NCBI GenBank assembly: GCA_014529385.2
Contig: CM043966.1
Span: forward strand, 141,902,211 to 141,966,210
From: Adiantum capillus-veneris
Taxonomy: Eukaryota > Streptophyta > Polypodiopsida > Polypodiales > Pteridaceae
Direction of reading: 5' to 3'
DNA length: 64,000 bases
How positions within the stretch are numbered: the first letter of the stretch is position 1; each line of letters begins with the position of its first letter. The translations under genes were made by a program, and so were the position numbers. A model generated the notes under the pieces. It did not search any database, was not told where the DNA came from, and saw only the letters and a program-made list of their open reading frames with translations. This document shows positions 43,264 to 54,575 of the stretch, piece after piece.

Positions 43264-44690
43264 TTGTTGGGCGCATTTCTGACACCCCGTTTTTTGTAAA
43301 TTTGTACATACGAACATGAAGCTCAATGTCAAAAGTGTGTGTGGGCTATCTTTTTGTGGGTCTTTTATCTTGCTTTAGCAAGCACATGTACATGCACTGC
43401 AACTCGCTAGTCTAGTGACAGTTGTCGGGCTACTGTAAGTGCCCGTGAGTGAGTTTTTTGAAGTGAGCCTTGTATATGACTTAAACTCATGTACAAATTT
43501 AAAAAATTTCACCAAACATCAGAAATTTTCAGGTTTTGGGTCGTTGTGGCTTCTTGATGCTTTTGGATGCAGTTTTTTGCCCCGACTAGCCTTCTCTACG
43601 TGTAGTCGTGCTGGGACAGCTTTCTGTTCGCGTTAATTTTTCTCATGGCGGAGTATGGAATCAAATTTGGTCATCTTCAGCTTTCTCTCTAGTCATTTTT
43701 CAAGATTTCTCTCAAGCTTTAAAGTGCCCCAATTGGAGTTGTGCTCATCAGGTTACGACTAGTTCTCTACAGGGTTATGGCTATGGCAGCCTAGTGGCAA
43801 ATTGTGTGTAGACAGATTCGGAGGGCATGTATCTATGAATTGTGGAATTGATGTTGAAGTTGTGGGTTTGTGATGTTTGATTGTGAAAGGAGAGGCTCTT
43901 GTCTTCATATGCATTGGTCGGCGTGTGCTATAAATCCATGCTTTGACAGGGTTTTGCTCCTATGTGACATAGTCTCTTGGGTGGGCGACGGCTAGTAAAT
44001 TCCCAAGGGTCTGCTCCTATTGGGATTGTGGTGTTTCAAAAGGATTTTGCAAAGATTTTGGTGTCTTGTAGTTCTCTTTCAACGCTCTTAGGTGACATCA
44101 CTATAGAGGTGTTTCGGTTTGCTTGTTTCCCAACAGCGTATAATGTTTCTCTGCTTTGAAGATGAACCTGGAGATTAACTTTGACCAATCTAAGCCTCCA
44201 CAATAGGATTATAAGAGCATCTACCCAATTTCATCCCATTTAAGCCTCATATACTCAAAACTTGTCAAAAGCCCTTGCTCGTTGTCCCCCACAAAAGGCA
44301 GGTATGGGTGGTATGTTAAACTGGTGGTGGAGAGTTGTCGTCCCTATAGAGGTTGACCTTGCTCCCTTTCCAAGTAACATGAGCAAGGGATTTTGACAAG
44401 TACCACTCGGTTTCATCTACCTGTATAGGCTCCTTGGTAAACAAGAAGCCTAAGAAATGTGCGCATCTGTCGCACGTGTCAATGCAAGGACTTGTCGATA
44501 CACTGTGTGCGAGCCACAAATGGCTCCAAGCACACAACTACTTAAACTAGTAAGCTCAAAGATGGCAATGGTGTGTCACTCACCTCTCTACACTTTCTGT
44601 CGTGGAGGATTCCTCACCGCCAAGAAGAAGGATCCACCGCTGCACCGCACTCAACCGCTTCACCGCTGTTGTGCCGTCGTTGCAATGCTC
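43264..44690. other. No gene seen; possible LTR start at 43265
   Basis: Begins TGTTGGGCGCATTTCTGACA, which could be an LTR end inserted in the palindrome, but no partner or polypurine tract/PBS was found. The rest is non-coding. Confidence 0.3.
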
Positions 44691-44692
44691 AA

Positions 44693-44694
<2 letters not shown>

Positions 44695-44782
<88 letters not shown>

Positions 44783-44793
44783 ACACACACACA
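44695..44793 (+). repeat. (CT)n microsatellite with a CA tail
   Basis: TC run 44695-44778 followed by a short ACACACACACA run to 44793. Confidence 0.97.
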
Positions 44794-45474
44794 AGGAGAT
44801 GAAGAAGAAGAAGATGGAGATGGAGCAAGAGCACTCTTCAATTGCACAAATGAAAGAATGAGTGAATTTTAGGTTTAGTTGACTTTTATATGAGCTCGCC
44901 CCATTCACACTTGGGCACCCATGCTTAGCCAACTAATCCCTTGAATGTTCTAGTTAGAGTGCACCTCTCATCGGCAATCACTCTTACCCTTTTCCTATTG
45001 GACCGACAAGCCCGGTAACCATTGATTATTAGGAAGGCATTCCCCATGGTATTAAGAGAAGACCTCTAACACCTAACTTGGTCAAACTAGCTTAGTCGGA
45101 CTACTTGATTTTTAAACCTAGACTAGTGATTACAACAAAAAAATATATTGCATTTAATGTTTGATACTAAACAAATGCGTTGAATATTATGCTACAAATC
45201 ACAATTAAAGCAGACAAACGTGGATGCAAAAAGATAAGGGGCAATGCTAATGGACAAGAAACACTTGTTTGTGTTGATGGTCGTGCTTGATTTGAAGTGT
45301 GAATGAGAGAAATATTCCATGAAGATCCAAATCCTAACAATAGCAACACATTCCTGTACACACTAGGAAACACAAAGAATACCTCTAGAAGGCACATCAG
45401 TCGGAAAAGGTACCAAAGTTATTGAACACAACTAAAAAAGATAAGGAACCCTAACGTAATTATTTGCACTCCCC
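44794..45474. other. No gene seen
   Basis: Non-coding; 3' flank of the split minus-strand gene. Confidence 0.35.
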
Positions 45475-45651
45475 CTAGAGAGTCAAGGGAATAGGATATT
45501 GTAGAGATTGGGAGGAAACCCTAGCTAAACCCCTATCCTCATCAACGAGAAAAACAAAGTCATCATCCGTGAGACCATATGTGCCATCCGTATAATCATG
45601 TAAACCTTCTTCATCATCATAGGCACCAATGTTTACTAAGAAGGTCACTAG
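45475..45651 (-). pseudogene. 3' part of a small unrecognised gene split by element F
   Basis: Minus-strand codons from 45651 to TGA/stop at 45475, directly outside the left LTR of element F. They read LVTFLVNIGAYDDEEGLHDY, then TDGTYGLTDDDFVFLVDEDR and end SLQYPIPLTL. The piece is strongly acidic. Joining it to the part at 54324-54575 keeps the frame, giving roughly 142 codons in total. I do not recognise the family. Confidence 0.5.
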
Positions 45652-45655
45652 ACAC

Positions 45656-46747
45656 TGTGGGCGGGATGGAAACACACAGAATGCCTCTATAATGACCCAA
45701 CACACACTCTTGGGATGATATACACACACACTATGGGGCACCACTCGGCTTACACAACACACCTGGCCGAGACAGGGAACACACCTATGGAGTGAGAGGA
45801 GAGAGACTATCCGTTTGCCCACTCCACACAGAGAGATACACACACACTAAAAAAACTCAGCTCAAAAGAGGATAATTTGTGATGTTTAGATACAGTTGAG
45901 CTAGGGTCAACACCAATGGGGCAAATAGCTCACACAGTACGGGTAAAATAATCCAGATACAATCACAAACTGGAGCAAAAGCTTCGCTCACAGGAGAAAC
46001 TTACACAGCCAAAAAAGTATAAAAACAGTGAAGGATTTGGAAAAATGGACAGCACCATCGTGTCCGGAACGGCCCAAAACCCCAATCTACAATGTCAAAG
46101 TGCTCAAATCCGACCTCGGATGAGCAGTTTACGGCCAAAACAGGCTCCAAAATGAGCAAAAACACAGTTGCGGTTGTTCCTCCTCTTCTCTCCACTTTAT
46201 CACTTGGGAACCCTTGTCCTTGTAGTTGACCTCAAACGGATCCCGAACAGGCCAAAACCTGGCCTTGTAGTGCATAGTTGTCACCTTTTTGCATCATCCG
46301 CACACCTAGCACTCAACTTTTTCCAATAATGCATCCCGCCACCACCTGAAGTGGCCCCAAAAGATGGTCCTCATGATGACCTTTCTGCATAATTATCACA
46401 AGAAAACACCCATGTTGTGTTCGTACTTATCCATGTGCAAGTCTTGACCCCATTCTACCTCCTGACGCCACTAGATGCCATCTGACGCACCTGCTTACCT
46501 CATGTCATCGGCCCGCGGATAGCTTCCTCCAAAATTTTTATGTGCTACCAACTCCTCATTCTTATAGAAAAACCACACCGGTACTGGTGATAGTGAAAAT
46601 CGATGCACTATGTACATGTTGTCCTACCTGTACACATGTGGACCCCACGTAACCACCTGGCTTTGGAAAATGGGCAATCCTTTATTCAATGCACCATGCA
46701 TGGGTATGTACATATGCGCAATCCCTTGATCCAAAAAACTCCTTACA
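45656..46747 (-). repeat. 3' LTR of element F
   Basis: 1,092 bp, direct repeat of 53185-54323. Inner edge (46747) is TGTAAGGAG on the minus strand, next to the polypurine tract; outer edge ends CCCACA. Confidence 0.9.
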
Positions 46748-46750
46748 TAA

Positions 46751-46764
46751 TTTTCCCATCCCCT
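46751..46764 (-). other. Polypurine tract of element F
   Basis: Minus-strand AGGGGATGGGAAAA, three bases before the 3' LTR TG. Confidence 0.75.
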
Positions 46765-47520
46765 AGACGGCTAGATAATTCATGATCAGCAACAGCAAAA
46801 AGAGATATGAGACTCGCCGCGTCACAAGTCTCCTCATCCTTCACCAACACTGCTTGATCCACAGATAGCTCATCTTGCTCCACCATCATCAACCTAGCAT
46901 GATATAATTTAAGACGCAGTCCATTTACCCTTGACTTATGTAGGATTCCATCCAGGTTAGCCAGCTGATATGTACCATTCGGAAAACACTCCACTATCTT
47001 GAAAGGGCCTTCCCACTTAATTTGAAACTTCTTTTGGAAGGTGTTGTCTAGCTTACTGTTGTAGCGCAAAACCAAGTCATGCTTCTTGATACCCTTACTT
47101 TTGACCTTTTCATTTATCTTTGCCAAAGACCTATCTTGCATCTACCCATAATGCTCCAATGTGCTCATCCTATTCAGCTGAACCTCTTGTAATTGTAAGA
47201 GCCTCTCTTTGAATGCATCAATAGGTGGCCCAAGCAACTTCTCTAGCATCTTTACTGCAGGCAACTCTACCTCCCCAGGAAATAGTGCTTCCTTTCCATA
47301 TACCAAATGAAATGGAGTAAACCATGTACCTGTCTTCACCGAAGTACGGTAAGCCCATAATGCACTAGGCAATTCCAAATCCCAATTCTTTCCTTGGTGC
47401 TCTGTTACTTTCGAAAGAATTTGTACCAACTCACCATTGAATCTTTCATTAATCCATTACACTGTGGGTAATAAGGAGTGGTATGCCGATGCCTAATCTT
47501 CATCTTTGCGCATAAAAAGT
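46765..47520 (-). pseudogene. Integrase C-terminal part, element F
   Basis: From 47520 down: shifted codons with the second catalytic Asp and the Glu region (KGPGF- and PYYPQCNG-like, 47520-47430), then the 47429-47142 frame (VQILSKVTEHQGKNWDLELP, SALWAYRTSVKTGTWFTPFH, LVYGKEALFPGEVELPAVKM), a stop at 47142, and the C-terminal domain in the 47141-46743 frame (KKHDLVLRYNSKLDNTFQKK, FQIKWEGPFKIVECFPNGTY, LHKSRVNGLRLKLYHARLMM). An acidic tail runs into the polypurine tract. The single stop and one shift are the only defects in this part. Confidence 0.88.
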
Positions 47521-48747
47521 CTAGTAGTTTAGCTCTAAATCCTGGCCCCTTATCTGAAAGTAGCTCCAATGGCACCCCAAACTTGCAACATATTCATCAT
47601 AGACAAATTTTGCCACATCCTTTGCAGTGATCTGTTTTACTGCTATAGCCTCTGCCCATCTAGAGAGATAGTCCACTGCAGTCAAAATATAGCTTTTGCC
47701 CCTGCTTGTGATAGGTAATGGGCCTATTGCATCAATCCCCCACTTTTCAAACACATCAAATGCCATAATGGTTTTTCGTAGCTCTGGCTTCAACACTCTC
47801 TTCCCAAATGCTTGACACCTATTGCAAGACCTACACCAATGGTGAACATCCTTGTGCAAACTAGGCCATACATACCCCTCTTGCAAGATCTTATGCAAGG
47901 TGATCTTTAGAGCAAAATGGCCGTCACATGTGCCTTCATGATTCTCTTCCAACACTCTATAAAGCTCCTCCCGCCAAGGTACACGTCTCAACACAAGATC
48001 AACCCCTTTCATGTACAAGACATCACCAATCAATTTGTACTTGTATGCTCTACGCACAAAACCATACTTCTTAGACTTCAGAATGTCCTTTGGAATGATT
48101 CTTGTTAACAAAAACTCCTCTTCTTGAGCCAAACTTTCCCGGCCATGATAAAGAGGTAAATTGGTCCTCAACACAAATAGCTCCCCAATCATGCTTTGAG
48201 CTGCTTCATGTGCCTCTCCATTTAGAGCACGTTCAATGTGTCTGATGCTCCATGCTTCGAAATTTTTTAACGGGCCTTTAATTTTGAAACACGTTTCCTT
48301 CAATGAGGTGTTCTTTCTCTTCCACACACCCAGCACTTGCTTCACAACTAACAAGGCATCACCTTTTATGCTCAACCTTCTAATCCCATACTTCAAACAA
48401 ATGTGTAAGCCGGCTTCCAATGTAGCATATTCAGCCTCATTGTTACTATGAGCATCCAATTTGAACCCTCTCTTGCATACTAGCTTCCCCTTTGGATCAT
48501 AAAGTGCTATACCCCCTGAAGCCGCATCATGGCTCTTCTTGTATGAGCCATCAAAGAACAAAACATGTGCATTGCTAATCTGTGGCACTTCCTCAACTAC
48601 CTTTCTCACCACCTCTTCCTTAACAAGGAGGGGATTCTCCTTATAAGTCAACAAATCAGCTAAGGTAGCTCTTGTACTGTCTTCCACTAGAAAAGAGAAC
48701 TCAAACTCTTGCAGCTCAATTACCCATTTCTTCACCACATTTGACAT
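47521..48747 (-). pseudogene. Archaeal-type RNase H plus integrase N-terminus and core, element F
   Basis: An open frame of 408 codons. Residues 1-45 end the first RNase H (KKWVIELQEFEFSFLVEDST). Residues 60-185 are a second RNase H of archaeal type: FFDGSYKK (D66), HSNNEAEY (E104), IKGDALLVV (D130) and EAHEAAQ (H180) give the D-E-D-H set. Residues 265-315 are the integrase zinc module (H270, H277, C308, C311 in RSCNRCQ), then the core start with KWGIDAIGP (D339) and SYILTAVDYLSRWAEA. The frame ends by a frameshift near 47585. The extra RNase H between RNase H and integrase is a known hallmark of Tat-lineage plant elements. Confidence 0.93.
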
Positions 48748-48765
48748 GTTAGTGCCATTAATTAA

Positions 48766-49116
48766 CTATGGCAAAAAGGCATAACTCGTCAAGAAAACAA
48801 AAGGTCGTGGTAGTAAGTAATGATGAAATCGTCGAGCAAATATTACACTAGCCATCACTAGCTCTACTTCCGAGATTTTTCTCTCTGCTACCAGCTTCAC
48901 TCGGCTTGCACAATACACTGGCCTCATATAATGGCTGCCCTTCCCCTTTTGCAATAGCAGGGCTCCAATGGCATCATCCCCTACTGCTGGATTTACATAA
49001 AACACTTGCTCCCAATTAGGAGCTTGCATGGCTGACAAACCCCCTAACACCTCTTTCACCTCTTGAAACACTTCTTCACACTTGTCATCCCATTGCAATG
49101 GATCATGCTTTACCAC
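48766..49116 (-). pseudogene. RNase H (first), element F
   Basis: 117 codons: DPLQWDDKCEEVFQEVKEVL, then APNWEQVFYVNPAVGDDAIG where the usual catalytic Asp of VDAS reads N-P, RPVYCASRVKLVAERKISEV, RRFHHYLLPRPFVFLTSYAF, then TAG at 48766 and same-frame continuation into the next ORF. Loss or replacement of the first catalytic Asp fits the pattern in Tat-like elements where the first RNase H is degenerate and the second is retained. Confidence 0.85.
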
Positions 49117-49945
49117 CTATTGTAATGGATAAATGAGTTGTGAAGACAATGGAATAAACCGTGCCATGTACTTCACTTTGTGTATAAAGGTTGCCAATTG
49201 TTTCGTACTTGTAGGTGATGGAAGAATAATAATAGACTTAACCTTGTCTGGATCAGCCTCAATGCCATTTTTTGACACCATATGGCCCAATAACTTCACC
49301 CTTGGCTGTGCTAGATGACATTTCTTGGGATTTAGTTGTCCTCCACATTCATCATATCGAGCCAATACCATCTGCAGCTTCTCATGGTGCTCAGCCCTAC
49401 TGCTGTAGACACAGAAGTCGTCCATAAAAGCTTTAACACAACTACCAATGAAAGGTTCCAATACCCAATTTGCTCTCTCTTGATAGAAAGATGGTTGACA
49501 ACCCAAATGGAAATACTGTGTAGCAATAACAGCCCCATGGCGTAATGAAAGTTGTCTTTGTTCGGTCTTTAAGAGCAATCTTCAATTGAAAATAGCCTGA
49601 AAAACCATCACACACACTGTACCTCTCATAACCTACCACCACTGAATCCAAGATCTGATCAATGAATGGAAGAGGATATGGGTTCTTCTTAGTGGTTGCG
49701 TTTAAGGGTTTAAAATCTACACAAATCCTCCATTTTCCATCCTTCTTTGGACTGACTACTACTGGACTCACCCATTATGTGGTCTCCACAGGGACTATGA
49801 ACTCTGCCTTCAATAACTTGTCCACCTCTTCCCGCAAGGCTTCCATTTTCTCTTGACCCATCCTTCTTAGCGTTCGCCGCACTGGCTTAGCACCTTCTTT
49901 CATCTCTATATGCATCTCTTCACCCTTGAACCCTCTGATCTCTTC
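49117..49945 (-). pseudogene. Reverse transcriptase, element F
   Basis: From 49945 down: RT entrance (FKGEEMHIEMKEGAKPVRRT), TAA near 49774, then the 49771-49442 frame (WVSPVVVSPKKDGKWRICVD, NATTKKNPYPLPFIDQILDS, CDGFSGYFQLKIALKDRTKT, YTVFPFGLS) and a frameshift into the 49578-49117 frame with the catalytic AFMDDFCVYS, LNPKKCHLAQPRVKLLGHMV and PTSTKQLATFIHKVKYMARF. The catalytic box is FMDD. The segment joining RNase H ends in stop at 49117 and the same frame resumes after it. Confidence 0.9.
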
Positions 49946-50841
49946 TTATGAAGTAATGAACAAATCAGGAAAACTAGCGAGCATGTGCAAATATATCTCC
50001 TTCTCCATAGCTGAGAGGTATCCACTGATCATTTGTGTCATCAATTCCTGCTTCTTTGACAATTCAACCTTGGTTTGCATCAGCCCTTCAATCACTTCAT
50101 AAGGCCCTTCACTTTCATCTTCAACCTCATTTGCAAATGCAACTAAACCAGACTCCTGGATTATTTTATCCATCAAAAGAAATGCAACATCAGCATCCTC
50201 ATCACTGCTGGTAGTGCTATCACTGTCCTCATCAGTCCTCACTGTGGAATAGTCTTCATCACTAGACTCATCTTCATCTTCATAAATCTCCTCCAATCGT
50301 TTCATTGTGTCCATATTATATAGCTTCTTGGCACTTGTCTTTCCATAGAGGCTAATTGTACCATGTCTCCAATCTTCAACAGCTCCCACTGCACGTAACC
50401 ATGGTCTGCCCAGTATGATAGGATATGCTCCCAACCCTGCTGGCATCACATGAAAATCAACCACCACCTTTACGCCTCCACTTCTAAGCTCTTTACAACA
50501 CCCAAACATTTTACTTTTTGATGGTTTGCCAATCTGATCCGGAAGCCTAACACCCCAGTCACTGTAAGGCCCATCTTCTCAACGCATGAGTGCGTTATGA
50601 CACATATTTGGGCTCCACCATCCACATAACCTTGTCCCAGATTTTTTCTTTTGTGCCACACATCTACTATTGGGCAAATGTCTGGTAGCTCATCCATTGC
50701 CAACACCTTTACTGAACCTCTCTCTGGCTCTTTCTCCATTGGGTTAACCATCCTCTTCCACTGTCTCTTTAGCTTAGGCACCATCTCTATAAGCTGCCCA
50801 AAAGTAACATCTGCTTTTCTGTTCGTCAGATCCTCCTTCAA
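49946..50841 (-). pseudogene. Aspartic protease and acidic linker, element F
   Basis: The 50841-50470 frame carries LTNRKADVTFGQLIEMVPKL and the retropepsin active-site loop GQGYVDGGAQICVITHSCVE, where D-S/T-G reads D-G-G. A frameshift near 50490 leads to the 50509-49946 frame with YPIILGRPWLRAVGAVEDWR (the L-G-R-P-W hallmark), then a very acidic linker (YEDEDESSDEDYSTVRTDED) and a helical stretch before RT. TAA at 49946 is in frame with the RT entrance. The protease would process gag-pol. Confidence 0.82.
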
Positions 50842-50849
50842 GTCATAGC

Positions 50850-51071
50850 TTAATTGCCCATCCCATAGTGGAAAATTTGAAACATGAAACTTGCGACGAG
50901 CCCTCCTTTTCCTCTTGGCCTTGACATCCTCGCCTTCATGACTCTTTCCCTTATTCTTACTAGGACCTGGGGCACTTCTTCCTCCTTGTCCTCTGTAGTC
51001 CTCTTCACAATAGGCATCACTAATGTATCCTCTAGCTTTGATGCCTTCTCCAAGGTGACTACACTTATCAC
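50850..51071 (-). pseudogene. Gag-protease linker, element F
   Basis: Same frame as gag, directly after its TAA at 51072-51074, opening with GTG: VTLEKASKLEDTLVMPIVKR, VPQVLVRIRERV. In the unmutated element it was presumably continuous with gag. A frameshift follows at about 50845. Confidence 0.65.
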
Positions 51072-52190
51072 TTATGTCTTTCCCTTTTCCTCCTGGGTTA
51101 ATCCATTGGTTCCTTCTTCTCCCTTAATTTCGATTCGATAATCATTTGACCTAGTTAGCACCTGTTTTGGAAATGGATACATGTCTCCCCCCATCCTTGG
51201 TGGCTTATCACATTGCGGACTGATGTGACCCAACTCTCCACAATTATAACATGTGGGCGTCTGCCTCCAAAACCTACCATTGCTTTGTCCACCACCATTC
51301 CTCGGTCTTTCCTCACCTCCTGGCTGATTTGCAAACCTCCCTCGACCTCGATTATTTCCCACTTGACCTAGCATGTTTAGGCTGAGATTCTTTATTAAAT
51401 CTACCACTTGCCTCATATCTTGCCTTAACCCATCATCTTGCACTGTTGTAGTGACCACTGCTGGCATAACCTGAGGAGTAACAGCAACCATTGGTTCATG
51501 ATGAACCCCTGGCATGTGTCCTTGCGAGGAATCCATAGGCTGAAATTCAGACCTCATGGGCAAAGACTCTACTCCTAGCTGCCTCATTTTTCTCAGCTTC
51601 CACTGTTTGTTCCTTGCCACCTCCAATGCATCTTCATATGTCCTAGGCTTCTTTGGCTCCACTCTCCAACGTATATTCTCCCAAAGACCATCCAAGAACC
51701 TGTCCTTCTTCATCATGTCAGGCGGGGGTACTTGTGGTGCTAAGGCCTTGCACATCCTCTCCCATGCCAATGAGAACTTACGTATGTACGCATCTACTCG
51801 CTCACCTTCCTTCTGCACCAAACCTTGTACTTCTTGCCACACTTTGTCAGGATCTTCTATCTTCACAAACTCCACTTCCAACCCATGTCGTAGATTGTTC
51901 CAACTAAACCTTATGGGTGGATCAGCCCCACGCAACTCCTCTTCAAATGCTTTGGACCAAACTCGTGCATCACTCTTCAAAAAAATCTGGAGAAGACGTA
52001 ACATCTGTGCAGGGTCATGAATCTGGTTGCTAATGTAGGCAACCTCCATCTTTTCCAAAAATTCTTCCACATCTTCATCACTTCTTCCATGAAACTCCGG
52101 ATAAGAGAAATCCATGGCTACACAAGTTTTAATGCTTTGAGAACCCCTTCGAACACACGTGTAAGAACCCAAAACTTTTGACTGATTCAA
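51072..52190 (-). CDS. Gag polyprotein, element F
   Basis: An intact 372-codon frame. Residues 25-200 form the capsid region of retrotransposon gag (MDFSYPEFHGRSDEDVEEFL, LLQIFLKSDARVWSKAFEEE, LVQKEGERVDAYIRKFSLAW, MMKKDRFLDGLWENIRWRVE). A Pro/Val and Gly/Arg-rich linker follows, and a CCHC zinc knuckle CYNCGELGHISPQC at residues 314-327 has all four ligands (C314, C317, H322, C327). Gag would assemble cytoplasmic particles and bind element RNA. The likely translation start is either Met1 or MDFSYP at residue 26, which begins the conserved capsid. It is the only unbroken ORF of element F. It ends in TAA with codons continuing in frame. Confidence 0.93.
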   Translation of the reverse strand: MNQSKVLGSYTCVRRGSQSIKTCVAMDFSYPEFHGRSDEDVEEFLEKMEVAYISNQIHDPAQMLRLLQIFLKSDARVWSKAFEEELRGADPPIRFSWNNLRHGLEVEFVKIEDPDKVWQEVQGLVQKEGERVDAYIRKFSLAWERMCKALAPQVPPPDMMKKDRFLDGLWENIRWRVEPKKPRTYEDALEVARNKQWKLRKMRQLGVESLPMRSEFQPMDSSQGHMPGVHHEPMVAVTPQVMPAVVTTTVQDDGLRQDMRQVVDLIKNLSLNMLGQVGNNRGRGRFANQPGGEERPRNGGGQSNGRFWRQTPTCYNCGELGHISPQCDKPPRMGGDMYPFPKQVLTRSNDYRIEIKGEEGTNGLTQEEKGKT

Positions 52191-53184
52191 TTCCCAGAAA
52201 CTTCAATGGAGCTCAACTTTAGATAAGGACAAACACATGCACATCAAATGAGTTTTCATAGTTAATCATCGGAATTACAACAGGCAAAGGACATTCCAGG
52301 ATCTCTCTTAATCTTCTTGGCCCGAACATAAAGACTATGCGCTGCTGGAAAACAATCTTCCTGGACACATTAACATTTATCTGGATTCTCCGAGTTAAAT
52401 GAAAAGGAGTGAATTGAGGGCCATTTTGATCATCCATTAAAGTCAACCATGCAGCTCTCAAGAAGCCACACCTGTCTTATCCTTTGATTTTGTCAGAATT
52501 TCAGCAGCATGACAGCATAAATGGCTTAAAAGACCAAAAAAACAGCCATCATAACTTGGAAAAGTTTTGGCAGAGTTTCCCCAGAAGTAGAGCAGTAAGA
52601 ACCCCAAATATAGACTGTATATGTATGCATAAACTGCCAACAATAGAACCCAAGCATCAAGTAGGAATCACTAGTACATAGCCTATGGCGAGGTCACGAA
52701 AAGGGTGCTCCATCTACCTGTATCACCGAAAGGATCTCCACATTTGAGAATCCACCAGCTCAATAAAACCTCACGCTATCGACCCTCACACGAAGGCTAA
52801 TGCAAATCGCGTATAGTCAAGTCTCAGAAATGACTACCTTCCATACCAAGTCTCTGAAATGGATGGGACTGCCAAATAAAACCAAATATGGCTCTACAAA
52901 GGCGTACAATGGAAGTTTCCACAAGTAACGTACAATACCAGTAGACAATGCGCTCAAACAGGCGCCAAATGATGCATACCCACGGCAACTGCAAATGACT
53001 CCACTGTCAGTGTATCACTCTATTCCATCTATCTGTATCTGTGTGAATCACCTATACCTGTACGTGTACCTGTAACCTGTAACCTATACCCTGTAATCTG
53101 CAACCTGTAATCCCGAATCTCGAAGCTTGAAGCTCGAAGCAGAAGGTACTCAAAGAAGATCCTCAATGGGGGCACCAAAAGAAT
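52191..53184 (-). other. 5' leader and primer-binding site of element F
   Basis: Non-coding 1.0 kb between gag and the 5' LTR. The minus-strand TGGTGCCCCCATTGAGG at 53178-53162, six bases inside the LTR, starts with TGG as primer-binding sites do; I cannot assign the tRNA. A low-complexity ACCTGTAACC-type repeat lies at 53051-53115. Confidence 0.6.
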
Positions 53185-54323
53185 GTGGGCGGGATGGAAA
53201 CACACAGAATGCCTCTATAATGACCCAACACACACTCTTGGGATGATATACACACACACTATGGGGCACCACTCGGCTTACACAACACACCTAGCCGAGA
53301 CAAGGAACACACCTATGGAGTGAGAGGAGAGAGACTATCCGTTTGCCCACTCCACACAAAGAGATACACACACACACACTCAAAAAACTCAGCTCAAAAG
53401 AGGATAATTTTTGATGTTTAGATACAATTAAGCTAGGGACAACACCAATGGGGCAAATAGCTCACATAGTATGGGTAAAATAAGCCAGATACAATCACAA
53501 ACTGGAGCAAAAGATTCGCTCACAGGAGTAACTTACACAGCCAAAAAAGCAAAAAAACAGTGAAGAATTTGGAAAAATGAACAACGCCATCGCATCCGGA
53601 ACGGCCCAAAACCCCAGTCTACAATGTCAAAGTGCTCAAATCCGACCTCGAATGAGCAGTTTACGGCCAAAACAGGCTCCAAAATGAGCAAAAACACAGT
53701 TGCGACTGTTCCTCCTCTTCTCTCCACTCTTTTTTTGGTCTTCTCTCTAGTTTTCCAGTTCCCACACTTAGATTTATCACTTGGGCACCCTTGGCCTTTT
53801 AGTTGACCTCAAACGAACCCCGAACAGGCCAAAAAATGGCCTCGCAGTGCATAGTTGTCACCTTTCTGCATCATCTGCACACCTGGCACTCAACTTTTTC
53901 CAATAATGCATACCACCACCACCTGAAGTGGCCCCAAAAGATGGTCCTCATGATGACCTTTCTGCATAATTATCACAAGAAAACACCCACGTTGTGTCCG
54001 TACTTATCCACGTGCAAGTCTTGACCCCATTCGACCTCCTTACGCCACTAGATGCCATTGACGCACCTGCTTACCTCATGTCGTCGGACCGTGGATAACT
54101 TCCTTGAGAATTTTTGTGCGCTACCAACTCCTCATTCTTATAGAAAAACCACACTGGTACTGGTGACAATGAAAATCAATGCACTATGTACATACTGTCC
54201 TACCTGTACACATGTGGGCCCCACGTAACCACCTGGCTTTGGAAAATGGGCAATCCTTTATTCGATGCACCATGCATGGGTATGTACATATGCGCAACCC
54301 CTTGCTCCAAAAAACTCGTGACA
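53185..54323 (-). repeat. 5' LTR of element F
   Basis: 1,139 bp, direct repeat of 45656-46747. The outer end reads TGTCACGAG on the minus strand where the 3' LTR has TGTAAGGAG. The flanking five bases (GGCGT outside this end, GTGTC outside the other) do not form a clean target duplication. Confidence 0.88.
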
Positions 54324-54575
54324 ACGCCTATAGTCATCTTGGTCAAAAGGATAGGCTTGTGCAATGGGAGATACAATCTCTACTAAGTATGGATCAGTCG
54401 TGGTCAAGAGACGTATCAGCCATTCTAACTCCTCGAAATTCCTGTCACATGCTAGCGTACCTACCAAATCCCATTCACAGGCAAGCACTGGAAAGACCAT
54501 GTGAAACATTTGTGAAAAGTAACGAGGGTACCTCTCATCCAAGGCAGGAGTGGATGACTCTAGCGTATTAGCCAT
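54324..54575 (-). pseudogene. 5' part of a small unrecognised gene split by element F
   Basis: ATG at 54573-54575 opens 84 codons up to the outer end of the element F LTR: MANTLESSTPALDERYPRYF, then MVFPVLACEWDLVGTLACDR, NFEELEWLIRLLTTTDPYLV and a Tyr-Arg-Arg end. The frame continues in the segment at 45651-45475 on the other side of the 8.7-kb insertion. The Met was chosen because a TATATATAAAG box lies about 140 bases upstream, leaving a normal 5' untranslated region. The product is acidic with hydrophobic helical stretches; no signal peptide or known domain is recognised. It could also be an ORF of an older repeat. Confidence 0.5.

Larger units (their letters stand above)
45656..54323 (-). 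mobile_element. Element F: near-complete Ty3/gypsy LTR retrotransposon with two RNase H domains
   Basis: About 8.7 kb on the minus strand: 5' LTR 53185-54323, PBS near 53162-53178, leader, gag 52190-51072, protease 50841-50300, RT 49920-49117, RNase H 49116-48750, second (archaeal-type) RNase H and integrase 48747-46790, polypurine tract 46751-46764, 3' LTR 45656-46747. Direct LTRs start alike (GTGGGCGGGATGGAAACACA on the plus strand) and stay roughly 95% alike by eye, with an extra stretch of about 45 bases in the right copy near 53729-53775. Frameshifts and stops break the ORFs, so it is defective. The extra RNase H places it with Tat/Ogre-like elements. Confidence 0.9.

Noticed and set aside
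43265-44690. Calling an LTR from TGTTGGGCGC
   Set aside because: No partner copy, polypurine tract, PBS or terminal inverted repeat end could be found; only the first bases look right.
45651-54328. Target-site duplication of element F
   Set aside because: Outside bases GGCGT and GTGTC match only if two transitions or a shift are allowed, so it is not reported as a duplication.
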